Source: Glandiceps talaboti
Taxonomy: Eukaryota; Hemichordata; Enteropneusta; Spengelidae
Length of the DNA stretch: 64,000 nt
Direction: 5' to 3'
NCBI RefSeq assembly: GCF_964340395.1
Contig: NC_135559.1
Span: forward strand, 5,124,501 to 5,188,500
A model generated the notes under the pieces. That model searched no databases. It was not told the DNA's origin and saw only the letters and a program-made list of their open reading frames with translations. Position numbers and translations under genes: made by a program. Of the stretch, positions 26,014-53,750 are shown piece after piece (within the stretch, counting starts at the first letter, position 1; each line of letters opens with the position of its first letter).

Positions 26014-26455
26014 GGTAGCTTTACCAATAGTTGTTTATTCTGTCCTGTATGAATACAAAATCAAAGAATATATTAGCATAAGTGAACGAATGTCAAAAGT
26101 GATGAATATCAAATGACTACCTTCAAATTTACTATGGTTTACCAACACAGATGAATTTCCATTTGATGATTATGTAACCTTCATGTTTAATGTTACCCAT
26201 CAATTCTAAAGCAATGCACAAATATAAGCAACAATGTGAAACTCTTGAAAGAAGCTGAGTCATAGAGTGGAATATGAAGATAATAGAATGCGGCCAATTT
26301 GCCAGAAAATCAAAGTTATTCAATTCTCTAAAAACTTTGCCAAATGAAATCTTGTTTCTGATACTCTTGAAATAATAAAAGAAAACAATCATGATTTCAT
26401 ATGTCATTGATTACTTTCAGAATAACAACATTCCTTCTTTAGGGACCCTGGCCTA
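26014..26455 (-). repeat. Left arm of large inverted duplication (upstream of BTB-ZF gene 1)
   Basis: The reverse complement of this stretch matches 28455-28720 plus 29150-29286 in the same order, continuing into the two BTB coding regions. The right arm is interrupted by the MITE-like insertion at 28736-29134. Confidence 0.88.
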
Positions 26456-26458
<3 letters not shown>

Positions 26459-26490
<32 letters not shown>

Positions 26491-26545
26491 TCTTATCAGC
26501 GCATTACGCAACAGCCTCAATGCGCTTTACAAAACTGAGGGAAAA
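26459..26545 (-). mobile_element. SINE 3' tail fragment
   Basis: In minus orientation 'tgtaaagcgcattgagg' then 'aatgcgctgataagaat' then (ATT)n resembles the 3' end of the SINE at 14075-14418. The tRNA head is missing. Confidence 0.6.
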
Positions 26546-26825
26546 AAAAAAAAAAACCCCAAAAAACAAAAAAACGACAACTTGAAATTCACTAAAAAAC
26601 AAAACTTATTGAATCCAGTCAGGACTCTTGTGGGGATTCTGTCCTTCCTTTTACCCTACCATGCCTGGCATTCTCCTAACTGCCTTTATTGAAGATATGG
26701 TCAGAAAATAGCTAGGTGCAAATTCTTCTTGAGTTTTTATTTCTTCTTGCTGTGAGATGAAGTTAATATCATCATCACATCATGATTAGAAACCAACTAG
26801 GAGGGTTGGGCTGTATGATGTAAAT

Positions 26826-27226
26826 GGTGCACGTCCAACTCGGCCCACCAACTCGGCCCACCGTCTGCCAACTTGGCCCACCAACTCGGCCCACTCTCTC
26901 CCAACTTGACAATAGATATTTAGTCCTTCAGTAAATTCATGCGATCTACATTGTATATGTACTAGTATGTCAATCCATAGTGTCTTTACAAGTAGTAGTA
27001 GTATACCGATGTCGGTGCTTGGAGCAAAGGATTTTTTCTCTGATGAATATTACGAGTATTTGATATTATCACGTCATCGACTCAAAACATTTTCGTCATG
27101 ACGTGCGTGGGCCGAGTTGGCATGTAAATGGGCCGAGTTGGCATGTGAATGGGCCGAGTTGGCAATCACGTGGGCCGAGTTGGCGATGGGACGAGTTGGC
27201 AATGGGCCGAGTTGGTCCTACCCCGA
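26826..27226. mobile_element. Foldback element with repeated CCAACTCGGCCCA motifs
   Basis: Left arm (26834-26908) carries about four copies of CCAACTCGGCCCA or near variants. Right arm (27107-27226) carries about six copies of the reverse complement. Spacer is about 200 bp. It lies between the two BTB-ZF genes. Confidence 0.7.
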
Positions 27227-27689
27227 TGTAAACATGATAAATCATATTCAATTCATTACTGCAGGAAATCATAATCTAATTTTAGGCTTGAATATATCAC
27301 GTATAATGAAATGCCAGGTGTGGTAGGAGAAAAATAAGAGCAAAGTCTCCATGCACACTGCTGGATTCCAGGCTAAATTTGATAAGTTGATAGCTTCCAC
27401 TGTCAGTCTTATCAGAAACATCACAAATGCTTGCACAAAAACACCAAGATTCAGCGATAATTTACGTCGTCAAAATATGACTGTTCGGCCCCACGGCTTC
27501 ACAAAGGTGGTCTAGAACTCCGAATCCTTGTATGGAGTATAGACAGTGGCGACAGAATTTGTCTATGCATGGACATAATATGATTTTACCTCTACGATCC
27601 TAAACTAATCCTTGCAACTTCAGAAACACCCGAATCATTTAGGAATCACGCACAGCGACAAGAGCCTTGGACTTGGAGTACCAGCGCAT

Positions 27690-27980
27690 ACAATATGTTA
27701 CAGATATCAATAAAACATGAAATAAATCTATGAACATGAATGAATGATAAATTTACCTACAGTCAGAGAAACACTTACCAGGCTACAGAATTTACTGAAT
27801 CAGTTCCAACGCAAGCAGCTTGGAAGCTTGGTACTCTTTCACGAAGGGTGAAGCGATGGGCGCCCTCCACGATGACCCACGGTGACGCTGGTTCACAACC
27901 TTTCAAGCATTTTCGGGGTACGTTTTGCATGTTTGCTCTTGCATGATGTCCTTCAATCATTGACTTACCAACCACCAAAG
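27690..27980 (-). other. Possible non-coding or short first exon upstream of BTB-ZF gene 1
   Basis: GC-richer segment on the minus strand ending in a strong donor (GTAGCCTG before GTAAGTG, exon end 27780). It could splice to the acceptor about 35 bases before the gene 1 ATG. A 67-codon open frame crosses it but shows no recognisable domain. Confidence 0.3.
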
Positions 27981-28137
27981 ATCCATATGTATGTGTATGT
28001 GCATACCACGGGACCCGTCCACGCCTTTCTTTACATGTAAAAACTTTCCAGACTCTCCATCGAAACGAAATGTATATACATCACGTCGCAAAATTCCCAC
28101 AAGAGTCCTGACTGGATTCTATAGGCCAGGGTTACTC

Positions 28138-28363
28138 ACAGGCATTTGTTTCCCGAGTTATGGCTCAGAATATTTCTATCAGAATACAATAAAAAGGAAT
28201 GTCCTTCCTTCGCATTTAGTGAAACTGCGCGATCACAGAAACAAGTGTAATTTTACCACTTTCATATAGTTGGTTTAATACGTCAATATTAATGATATTA
28301 TCGTCATTTTATTGTATTCTGATAGAAATATTCTGAGCCATAACTCGGGAAACAAATGCCTGT
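28138..28363. repeat. Perfect inverted repeat, 57-bp arms, 112-bp loop
   Basis: Left arm 28138-28194 and right arm 28307-28363 are exact reverse complements (starts 'acaggcatttgtttcccg'). Flanks extend the pairing imperfectly. Probably a young foldback/MITE insertion. Confidence 0.9.
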
Positions 28364-28454
28364 GGGGTTACTTATGATCCCTAAGGGAGCTATCATTTAC
28401 GGTCGGGGTGGGGGGGGGGGGTTCACTCAAAAACTGGGGAGTGCAAGGCTCCCA

Positions 28455-29286
28455 AAAGAAGGAATGTTGTTATTCTGAAAGTAATCAATGACATATAAAA
28501 TCATGATTGGTTTATTTTATCATTTCAAGAATATCAGGAACAAGATTTCATATGGCAAAGTTTTTAGAAAATTGAATAACTTTTTCTGGCAAATTGACCA
28601 CATTCTATTACCTTCACTCTATGATTCAATCGGCATCTTTCAAGAGTTTCACATTGTTGCTTATACTTGTGCATTGCTTTAGAATTGATGGGTAACCTTA
28701 AACATGAAGGTAGTCATCAAATGGCCCATAGTATTACCAGTGTTGCAGCCAGCCTTTTCAAAGAGTGGGACATAGTGTCCCGAAACTTTCATTTTTCTGG
28801 GTCATCGTACAATTTTTTGGGGACACATAAAAAAAAGCGCCAATAACGTTGTAGCACAACTAACTGTACAGTTTTTCAAAATATTTACCCACATGCTGAC
28901 CCATGCTAGATATTTGCTGAATGATTATGCAGTTGCCTATGCATGGCAACCCTGTTGTTGTCTATGCAATATAAGCAATCATTTGGCTGTTGCTATAGGC
29001 GTGGTCATGTTGCTAAAAATATTTGCATACAGTTTTAGCGTGGGTCATCTATGACCCGTTACTTCCAAAATTGTTGGTCAGGTCCAAAAAAATGTGTCAA
29101 ATGACCCAAAAAACCCTCTGGCTGCAACACTGGTAGTATTGAATTTAACTTTTGTTCCAAACACAATTTGAAATTTTTACCAGAAATTTGAAGGTAATCA
29201 CTTTTGACATTCATTCACTTATGCTAATATATTCTTCGATTTTGTATTCATACAGGACAGAATAAACAACTATTGGTAAAGCTACC
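28455..29286 (+). repeat. Right arm of inverted duplication (upstream of BTB-ZF gene 2)
   Basis: Matches the reverse complement of 26014-26455, except for the insertion at 28736-29134. Includes the CATACAG acceptor and the sequence immediately before the gene 2 ATG. Confidence 0.88.
28736..29134. mobile_element. MITE-like element, 399 bp, 17-bp terminal inverted repeats
   Basis: Termini ACCAGTGTTGCAGCCAG (28736-28752) and its exact reverse complement (29118-29134) are flanked by a 6-bp direct repeat AGTATT (28730-28735, 29135-29140). It is absent from the corresponding place in the left arm of the inverted duplication, so it inserted after duplication. The CAGTGTTGCAG-like end is reminiscent of hAT elements. 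The interior contains the 'ggcgtggtcatg' unit seen tandemly at 3661-4050. Confidence 0.78.
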
Positions 29287-32200
29287 ATGGCAACAAACAC
29301 TTCATCAAACATGGAATACCAAACTCCAAACCTACCAATATCAATTATGTCTAAACTCAATGAATTCAGAAAACAGGCAATATTCACTGATATAGAGCTT
29401 TGTGTGGAGGACTTAATTTTCCCTTGTCATCAGGCTGTCTTGGCAAGCTGTAGTCCATTATTTCACAGCATGTCATCTTCTGATAGAAGTAGCAGTGAAT
29501 TACAAAAATCTTTCCAGAACACGAATGCTGATACACTAGAAAGTGTTCTTGACTTTATGTACACTGGGAAAATACTGATTGATATGGAGAACATTGAATG
29601 TCTACAGCAGATTTCTGATGTTTTGCAATTCCATCAACTCGGTGCTGGTTGTAGGGAGTTTAAAGAAAAGTATTTGAAAATGACAGACCCAGGATCAGAC
29701 AGCAGTGCTAAAATAGATAATGATGAGATAAATGAACAGGAGAACAGTTACAGTGAAATGAGAACAAGTATAACATATCATTCTGGTGTGCTACCAGAAG
29801 ATGGGAACACAGAAGGCAGCAATAACAACGCAACCTTACTCCAGCCATTGGATGCATTCACTGTGGAACAGTTGCCAAGGGAACCGGGTGATGATGATTT
29901 TGATGATTATGATATTGATGCGTCCAAAGATTATGAAGAAAATTTGATCACTATGAGTAGTTTTGAAAGTGAAAGTCATTTTGGAACTGTTGAACAATTT
30001 TTACTGAATACCACACATGATGACAAAGCCCATACAACACCTGCAAATGAAAATAAAGGTCCTCATCAAACTGATAGGCAGTTATCGTTGAGTAGTTCAA
30101 GTAATGGTGAGACCCCAACACCTTCAAATGAAAGTGAAGGTCTTTTTGGAACTGATAGGCAGTTATCGTTGAGTAGTTCAAGTAATGGCGAGACCCCAAC
30201 ACCTTCAAATGAAAGTGAAGGTCATTTTCAAACTGATAGGCAGTTATTGTTGAGTGGTTCAAGTAATGGCGAGACCCCAACACCTTCAAATGAAAGTGAA
30301 GGTCATTTTCGAACTGGTAGACAGTTATCAATGTGTGGGTCAGATAATAGCAAGGCCCCACCACCTCCAAAGGAAATTTTGGGAAGAAAGGCAACTCAGG
30401 AGCATGGCAGTAAAAAGGAAGATAGAAGCAATGTGAAAACTGAAATAGACACTATATCTGAAATAACATTTATTGACAGATCTCAAGATGATTATGATGA
30501 TAGATCTCAAGATGATTATGGTAGATCTTATAATTCTGATGAAGACACCATTTGTGGAGAAGACGAGATACAAATGAAGAATGAAGACGATAGAGAATCA
30601 GAGAACCAGAATGATGAACTGGACAGTTACAAAAAGGAAGTGACAAAATTTCAATGTGAAGTTTGTGGTGAAAATTTCAAAAGAAATCATCAGCTGCAGA
30701 GACATAAAATTCAAATGCACGAGAGAAAAAGTCAAAGCTATCAAGAAAAGACTAACAAATGTAAAATTTCTGGTAAAGCATACAAAGGAATTGATCATTC
30801 CAGAGGATGTATTGCCGTCCATGAAGGCAAGAAACAGTTTAAGTGTGCATTTTGTGGAAAATCTTTTATGAAATATCATCAATTGCATTATCACAGAAGA
30901 GCTAAACATTTAAAATTTGAGAAGTACAAATGTGAATTATGCAGTGAATGTTTTGCTACCAGTACTCAGCTTAAGAGACACAGGAACAAGAAATGTGTAA
31001 AGATGTTGAATTGTGAAAATACAGTAGGTACACAAAAAACATTCACATGTAAGGCATGTATGGTTGTCTTTGATGACAACAAAAGTCTGATGGAACATTA
31101 TTCCCATTGTGAGGATAAAAAGTGCAGGAAAACGGGAAGGAAAAAGAAATTGAATCGGTCCAATGAGGAAGGTGAACTACCAAGTACACAGGATGGTTCA
31201 TGTGAATGTGAAATATGCGGTAAACTGATAATGAAAAGGTCATTAGAAGAACATATGAATATGCATGAAGGTAGAAAGCCATATCGTTGTGAAAAATGTA
31301 GTGAAGCATTCACATCTAGGGCAATTCTGTGGTATCATAGACAGACAAAACATTCAACAGCTAAAAATTATAAATGTCACGTTTGCAATGAGAGTTTCAA
31401 GTTGAATATTCAGCTTCAACGGCATAAAGATAAAATGAATCATTCCCCAGAGAGTGGTATGTGTGATAAATGTAATGAGGTGTTTCCTTCTAGAGTGCAG
31501 CTTTGGGAACACAACAGAAAAATGCATTTGGAAGTATTCCTGAAGTGTAAGGAGTGTGGTATTGCCTTTGATACTAGGGAACTTCTGAAAGAACATAATC
31601 AGACTCATGATGATGATCGGAAATACTGCTGCGAAAAATGTGGAAAAATGTTCGGACGACAAGAATCACTTCTTGGTCACATGAAACAGCATAGGAGAAA
31701 TGCTGGTAATGTCAGCAGAGAAAACATCTTAAATAATGAAAACTTTGAGGATTTTGTCAGTGAAACAGATGGACTGAAACGCTACAGATGTAAGGAATGT
31801 ACAAATGTATTTGAAACACTAGAATTTCTTAAAGGGCATCACTGTGAGCATGATGATGAACAAAAATATTTTTGTGAAAAATGTGGAAAAATATTTGAAG
31901 GAAAAGAAGCATTGCAAGGACATAGGAAACATCATATGGAAGAACCACTTGTGTGTGGAATCTGTGGAAAAATCTTCGCCCAGAAAGATGCATTTCAAGA
32001 GCATATGAATGCGCATGAAGGGTGTCAACCTCACAAATGTGATGTCTGTGGTGAGCAGTTTATAAAGCGACATCATTTATACTACCACAAGAAGTCTAAA
32101 CACTCAAAATGTAAGAAGGTTGAAAGTCATTTGGAAGAATGTTTGTACAAGTGTATGATATGTTATAAAGCATTTAGTAGGAAATATGACTTGGGTAAAC

Positions 32201-32661
32201 ATATCAAAACTCATTCTACTGCCAAACCATTTATGTGTTCTGTATGTGGGAAAACTATGAAGACTAAAGAAACCCTCCAAATACATCTACGTTGCCACAG
32301 CGAAACACCGCGTCCTTTCGTATGTACTGCTTGTGGAAAAGCTTTCTCACAGTCAGGTAATCTAAGACAACATTACAGAAATATACACACCAATGAAAGA
32401 CCATTTCAGTGTAACATCTGCAGTAAGTCTTTTCCAAACAAAGTACGTCTAAAAAATCATGAGGCTATTCATTCAGAAGAGCGCCCTCATCAGTGCAGTC
32501 TTTGCGGCAAAACATTTAAGTGTATAACATCATTGTACACCCATAATAGAGTGACACATTCAACACAGCGCCCTCACTCTTGTCCATTATGCAATAAAGG
32601 ATTCAAGTCGGTTTCCAAAATGAAGAGGCATATGTTGATTCACAACAAATCAGGCGTTTGA
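29287..32661 (+). CDS. BTB/POZ and C2H2 zinc finger protein, gene 2 (1,124 aa)
   Basis: Single open coding exon, ATG to TGA. Residues 1-111 are identical in protein to gene 1 and differ at only six silent positions over 333 bases; after LQFHQL the two genes diverge completely. The BTB domain is followed by an acidic/Ser-rich region with four 27-residue tandem repeats (about 255-362; ESEGHF, TDRQLSLSSSS, NGETPTPSN) and then about 21 C2H2 fingers from about 456 to the C terminus. The second finger is degenerate (C-x2-S instead of C-x2-C, so probably not zinc-binding). The last five fingers are the best conserved, with near-canonical linkers (SERPHQC type). Probable nuclear transcription regulator, possibly heterodimerising with gene 1 through the shared BTB domain (inference). 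No orthologue recognised. Confidence 0.93.
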   Translation: MATNTSSNMEYQTPNLPISIMSKLNEFRKQAIFTDIELCVEDLIFPCHQAVLASCSPLFHSMSSSDRSSSELQKSFQNTNADTLESVLDFMYTGKILIDMENIECLQQISDVLQFHQLGAGCREFKEKYLKMTDPGSDSSAKIDNDEINEQENSYSEMRTSITYHSGVLPEDGNTEGSNNNATLLQPLDAFTVEQLPREPGDDDFDDYDIDASKDYEENLITMSSFESESHFGTVEQFLLNTTHDDKAHTTPANENKGPHQTDRQLSLSSSSNGETPTPSNESEGLFGTDRQLSLSSSSNGETPTPSNESEGHFQTDRQLLLSGSSNGETPTPSNESEGHFRTGRQLSMCGSDNSKAPPPPKEILGRKATQEHGSKKEDRSNVKTEIDTISEITFIDRSQDDYDDRSQDDYGRSYNSDEDTICGEDEIQMKNEDDRESENQNDELDSYKKEVTKFQCEVCGENFKRNHQLQRHKIQMHERKSQSYQEKTNKCKISGKAYKGIDHSRGCIAVHEGKKQFKCAFCGKSFMKYHQLHYHRRAKHLKFEKYKCELCSECFATSTQLKRHRNKKCVKMLNCENTVGTQKTFTCKACMVVFDDNKSLMEHYSHCEDKKCRKTGRKKKLNRSNEEGELPSTQDGSCECEICGKLIMKRSLEEHMNMHEGRKPYRCEKCSEAFTSRAILWYHRQTKHSTAKNYKCHVCNESFKLNIQLQRHKDKMNHSPESGMCDKCNEVFPSRVQLWEHNRKMHLEVFLKCKECGIAFDTRELLKEHNQTHDDDRKYCCEKCGKMFGRQESLLGHMKQHRRNAGNVSRENILNNENFEDFVSETDGLKRYRCKECTNVFETLEFLKGHHCEHDDEQKYFCEKCGKIFEGKEALQGHRKHHMEEPLVCGICGKIFAQKDAFQEHMNAHEGCQPHKCDVCGEQFIKRHHLYYHKKSKHSKCKKVESHLEECLYKCMICYKAFSRKYDLGKHIKTHSTAKPFMCSVCGKTMKTKETLQIHLRCHSETPRPFVCTACGKAFSQSGNLRQHYRNIHTNERPFQCNICSKSFPNKVRLKNHEAIHSEERPHQCSLCGKTFKCITSLYTHNRVTHSTQRPHSCPLCNKGFKSVSKMKRHMLIHNKSGV
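30049..30372 (+). repeat. Four in-frame 81-bp tandem repeats in BTB-ZF gene 2
   Basis: Units start at 30049, 30130, 30211 and 30292. Units 2 and 3 are most alike; 1 and 4 are diverged. Each encodes 27 residues. Confidence 0.92.
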
Positions 32662-35609
32662 CGTAGGAGTTTACGCTTCAAAATTTGCATGGTTCTTGTT
32701 ACTCATCTCTACCAACCCCATATGCACTTTGAAAAATTTTGCTGTCGTAAATACTGTAAATTTTCACTAAAGACTTATTTTCCTTATTTCAAAAATGCAA
32801 AAATAAGTAGTGACTAAAATGCCACCTGTACATGAAGACAATGTACCAGTCTGGTAAAATAGTGAAAATTAGTCTTTGAGAACTAGCAGAAGACTGTAAA
32901 ATCACAAAATTTTCTAGCGAAAAAATCTAAGTTACAGTATCTCAAAAAGTCTTGAAACTTTTGTGAAAACCTCCAACCAAATCTCCATTAAAATCATGGA
33001 GAAAAGTGACCACAAGATACATTCTGGCAAACATTTTAAAGTCAGATAGCCAAGTCTCAAGGCTAGATATAATGTTAGGACATCTTTTACACATCAGCCA
33101 TCACCTTTCTCACCATTCAAAGTGAATCAGCATAACAAATCTTAAAGTCTTCTATATGGAATAAACTTTCTAGAGACACAAGACATCCACTTCAAAAAAA
33201 GAACACCACCAACATGGTTTAATGTATCAAATATTTATTTCATTATATATCAGCATATACATTATACATTATGTACTCAGGAATACTTTATTACCACTTC
33301 ACTGTATTACAGACTTGGCGAGAACAACATGTTGATGTGAATTCATTTTACAATGATATAATTCTATTTATGATGCATAATTAATTTGTGAAATAAATTG
33401 ATTGTTGTTGTTATTAAATCCTTATAGCCATGTCTTAAATGAATGAATGTCTACTCTTCAAACACCTGGCCAGGAAAATTTATCAACACAACTAGATATC
33501 CATCTATTGTTGACAGCCTACATATCCACACACTTGTTGTGACTCTCACTGTATACAAATGAAACCAAGCTTCAAAATTCAAACTTCCTGAAATCCATGG
33601 CAAGTGAAAAAGAAAACTTATAAAAATAACATTAGCCAGAAGTTTGACAGAGCAATTTTACTGTACTTAATGTTATTCCTATGCATGGACTTCATGCATA
33701 TACAGTGAGATTCACAATATGTGTGTATGCTGCAATTAATTTTCCGGGAAAATTTCCGCCCATGTAAAGAGCTGAAACACATTCCCAGTGGTAATACAGT
33801 ATTCCAGCGTATAAAATACTCTATACATGGAATGTACTCTTTGAAATACAGTAAATAAATGTAAGAAAAGTTGATATCTTTTTCTGAAATTCATTTATTA
33901 TATCAAGAAATTGTGATTCTGAATATATACATTCTTTGTAAATTACAATATGCAGTCTACAAGATCACCATATATAGTCATACTATTTTGCATATATGAA
34001 TATTTATTATTATTTCCTTATATGGTGATCAGCTTGACTGATATGATAACAATTGTATGGTATAGGTCTGCCAACACACTGTAGTCAGGATGTTCAGAGT
34101 GTGTCTGTGTGATCGGTGTGAAATCTTATTGTCATCATTACATAATTTGGATCGAAATTGAGATATTGCATGTATTTCAAGACACTGTGCTGCTGTTTGT
34201 TCAGACACCCTAGCTTCATCAAAATATTGTTTGTTCTGACACCCTAGCTTCATCACAATTTATTCCAATCTCAACCAAGTGTCAATGTTGTACATAGCAT
34301 GTAATGTCTCTCTGTTTCAAAAACCTTATGATTGCGTACATTTCTTGATAATAAAAAAGTAATCAATAAATGAAAACTAAAGTTGTAGTATTCACTCATA
34401 ATGGAACATCCAACACATGAATAACCATTCATCCATCACGACTTTCTAGGTTGTAGAGTACAATACCTTATAACTTGATTATTACAAATTGGCAGATCAA
34501 CTATACAATGCGTCTCATTTTTAAAAACCCTATATTATAAACCCTGCATGAATTTACACATCTTTTTTTCAACAGTTGCTGTGTCTGTTCATTTTTCAAC
34601 ATTCAGTTTAGAACTTTGAGAGCTCAAAGTTATAATATTTTGAAGAAATCTACATTTACAGATAATTATATCTACAAGGTATTTTTATCACAAAAGTGTT
34701 GAAAATATGACATGATTAATAAATCACATTTAGATAAATTGATTGACTTGTGAGAAATATTTACATAAATTGAACAATTTTTTTTTTCAAGTTTTACACA
34801 CTCAGAAGATGATGATGTAAAAATATTTAATTCACTAACTTTCTCTAGTACTGAATGTATTTAAAAAAAAACTGTCATGAAGACATGATTATGTCTGCAT
34901 GAAGAGCGACAAATCAAATTTCCCATGAATTAATGTGAAAAACAGTGAACACGACCTTGGTCACATGTACAAGCATTTGTTTATTCATTTGCAATAGAGC
35001 CCTCTAGTGGCGACAAAATTATGGGGTGGGGGTAGGGGTGAAGGCAGCTGCAAAAGCATTGACAATTGCACATCTAATGGAGTTTTGGTTGTAATGTGAC
35101 AAATACTCTTTAAAATATGTATAATAAACAAAGTGTCGCTTAAAAAAACTATTAAAATTATTCTAATATTGCCATTGTACAATTCTTATAGTTTTAAGAT
35201 ACTTAAAATTTTTTGTGTGCATTTATTAAAATGATAACATTGCCCGGTGGGAAGAAAAGTCTACACACCAATGCTAAATATATTCAATTTATATGTACTC
35301 TGAAAACTTAAAAATATTTCACATTTAGAAACTGACAGGTGGTATTTTGTCCACCCCTTGGATATAAGTAGACTGATCCAAATATATGAAATATCACTTT
35401 CTTCTGGTTTGGTGATAAAAGGGCAACATGGAAATGTAACCTTTGACCCAGATGACAATGCATCATGGGAAGTCATCTATCCTACCAATCAGTATGGCAG
35501 ATATAGTGCAAGTAGCATTGCAGACATTATTTTTGCTAAATATTCATCATCTTTTTTGGATTTGCTAATGTGATAGATACACAGCTGCAGGAATTGATAG
35601 TTCTTTCTC
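32662..35609. other. Intergenic region between convergent BTB-ZF gene 2 and ANKRD42
   Basis: AT-rich, no coding exon recognised. The first part should be the gene 2 3' UTR (an AATAAA lies near 33158), and the last part the 3' UTR of ANKRD42 (minus-strand AATAAA at 35222-35227). A 71-codon open + frame at 35358-35573 has no recognisable domain. A CTCF-like motif in reverse (GCCCTCTAGTGGCG) lies at 34999-35012. Confidence 0.55.
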
Positions 35610-52397
<16,788 letters not shown>

Positions 52398-53024
52398 TAT
52401 CTGGGGTCAACCGATGACCTGAGGGTCACGTTATCCGGCCGGTCACGGAAACAAAGGTGATGGAATATGAATCGTCGTGTTTTACACCTTTGAGAAAAAT
52501 AGGCTTCAGTTAAAAGTATGTGCCAAATTGTAAAAAGACATATAACTTTAACTATGAAGCTTCCCTTTTTCAATCCCTATGGAGAAAAGGAATACCGAAC
52601 AATCATATTCAGAATCACAATATTTTATCGTTGGCGGCGGTATTTTTTGAACGCCTCTGCTCCAAAGTTTTTAAAACTTTGTTCACAAAACAAAAATGGT
52701 CTGAGACCAAAACATACGTTATGCAGCATTTTAGCCCATTTGTAATTTTCATCAAAAGTATGCAATAAAAAGAATCAAATTACTCAGTACTATCAAAAAT
52801 TGCTATATCAGTATTATAGAAAAGACCACTCCTCATTCATTGTCAAACAACATAAACATGCAAGTGCCTGATGTTTGAATGAAGATTTCTGTATTAATAT
52901 CAAAAGCCTCGATCTAAATGCACACACACACATACGAGTACTCATACACACACACATACACACACACGTACATACGTATGTACAAACACACATACACTTA
53001 CACACATGTACACACACACACACA

Positions 53025-53072
<48 letters not shown>

Positions 53073-53750
53073 AAGTGAAATCAAAACAAATGTTTTTCAT
53101 TTTCCTTTATTGTGCATGGATATAATCCTGCAAAATTGTAAAACAACAACGATGAAAACAGATCAATAATTTACCTTTGATTTAAATCATTTCAGGATAT
53201 CCTATTTAGATTTCCCTTCCACACAATTCAGAAATGTTCATATGACATATGCTCTCCAACCCCTTGAAAAATAACAACGATACTATCCTTCTCATTTCAC
53301 ATTTCCTTATATCTCAAAACCACAAACCGTACATAAAAATGTCTATTTTACATTACTTAAAACTGCAAAAGTATTGGACATTATTTTCTTGTTGACCTCT
53401 TCCAGATGTCGTATGTAAGCCTCCAGTTGATGTCTTTGAAAAGGCATACTTTCCATATAGATGCAAAATCTTATGCCAAAGTATAACCAATGGTAGACTG
53501 AAAAAATTCAGTTAATACAGGTAAAACTCTGATATGATGAGTACCATATTGAAGGTTGTAATAATATTGACAGTCTTACGACAATAGAGGGTGAAATTTT
53601 GAACAAGAAATATTTTCAAAAAGTTCACAAACTACTCTTGCAAGAGTTAATTGAAAAGAAAGAGATGTCTTTCTCATTACATTTGGTTAAACATGGTCCA
53701 CATTACATGAAGTCATCACGATGGTTCACATCGTATTATAGAAACTATTA
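52398..53750. other. Intergenic region: ANKRD42 promoter side and BCS1L 3' flank
   Basis: No coding exon recognised. A CA-rich microsatellite lies at 52920-53069. A minus-strand AATAAA at 53106-53111 is a possible BCS1L polyadenylation signal about 640 bases after the stop. Confidence 0.5.

Noticed and set aside
27775-27978. 67-aa minus frame as a protein-coding gene
   Set aside because: No domain; better explained as a possible leader exon because it ends in a donor.
29951-30394. 147-codon minus-strand repeat frame opposite BTB-ZF gene 2
   Set aside because: Antisense shadow of the in-frame 81-bp repeats.
35358-35573. 71-aa + strand frame (MDISRLIQIYEISLSSG...)
   Set aside because: No domain, begins in AT-rich DNA and overlaps the likely ANKRD42 3' UTR; no splice context.
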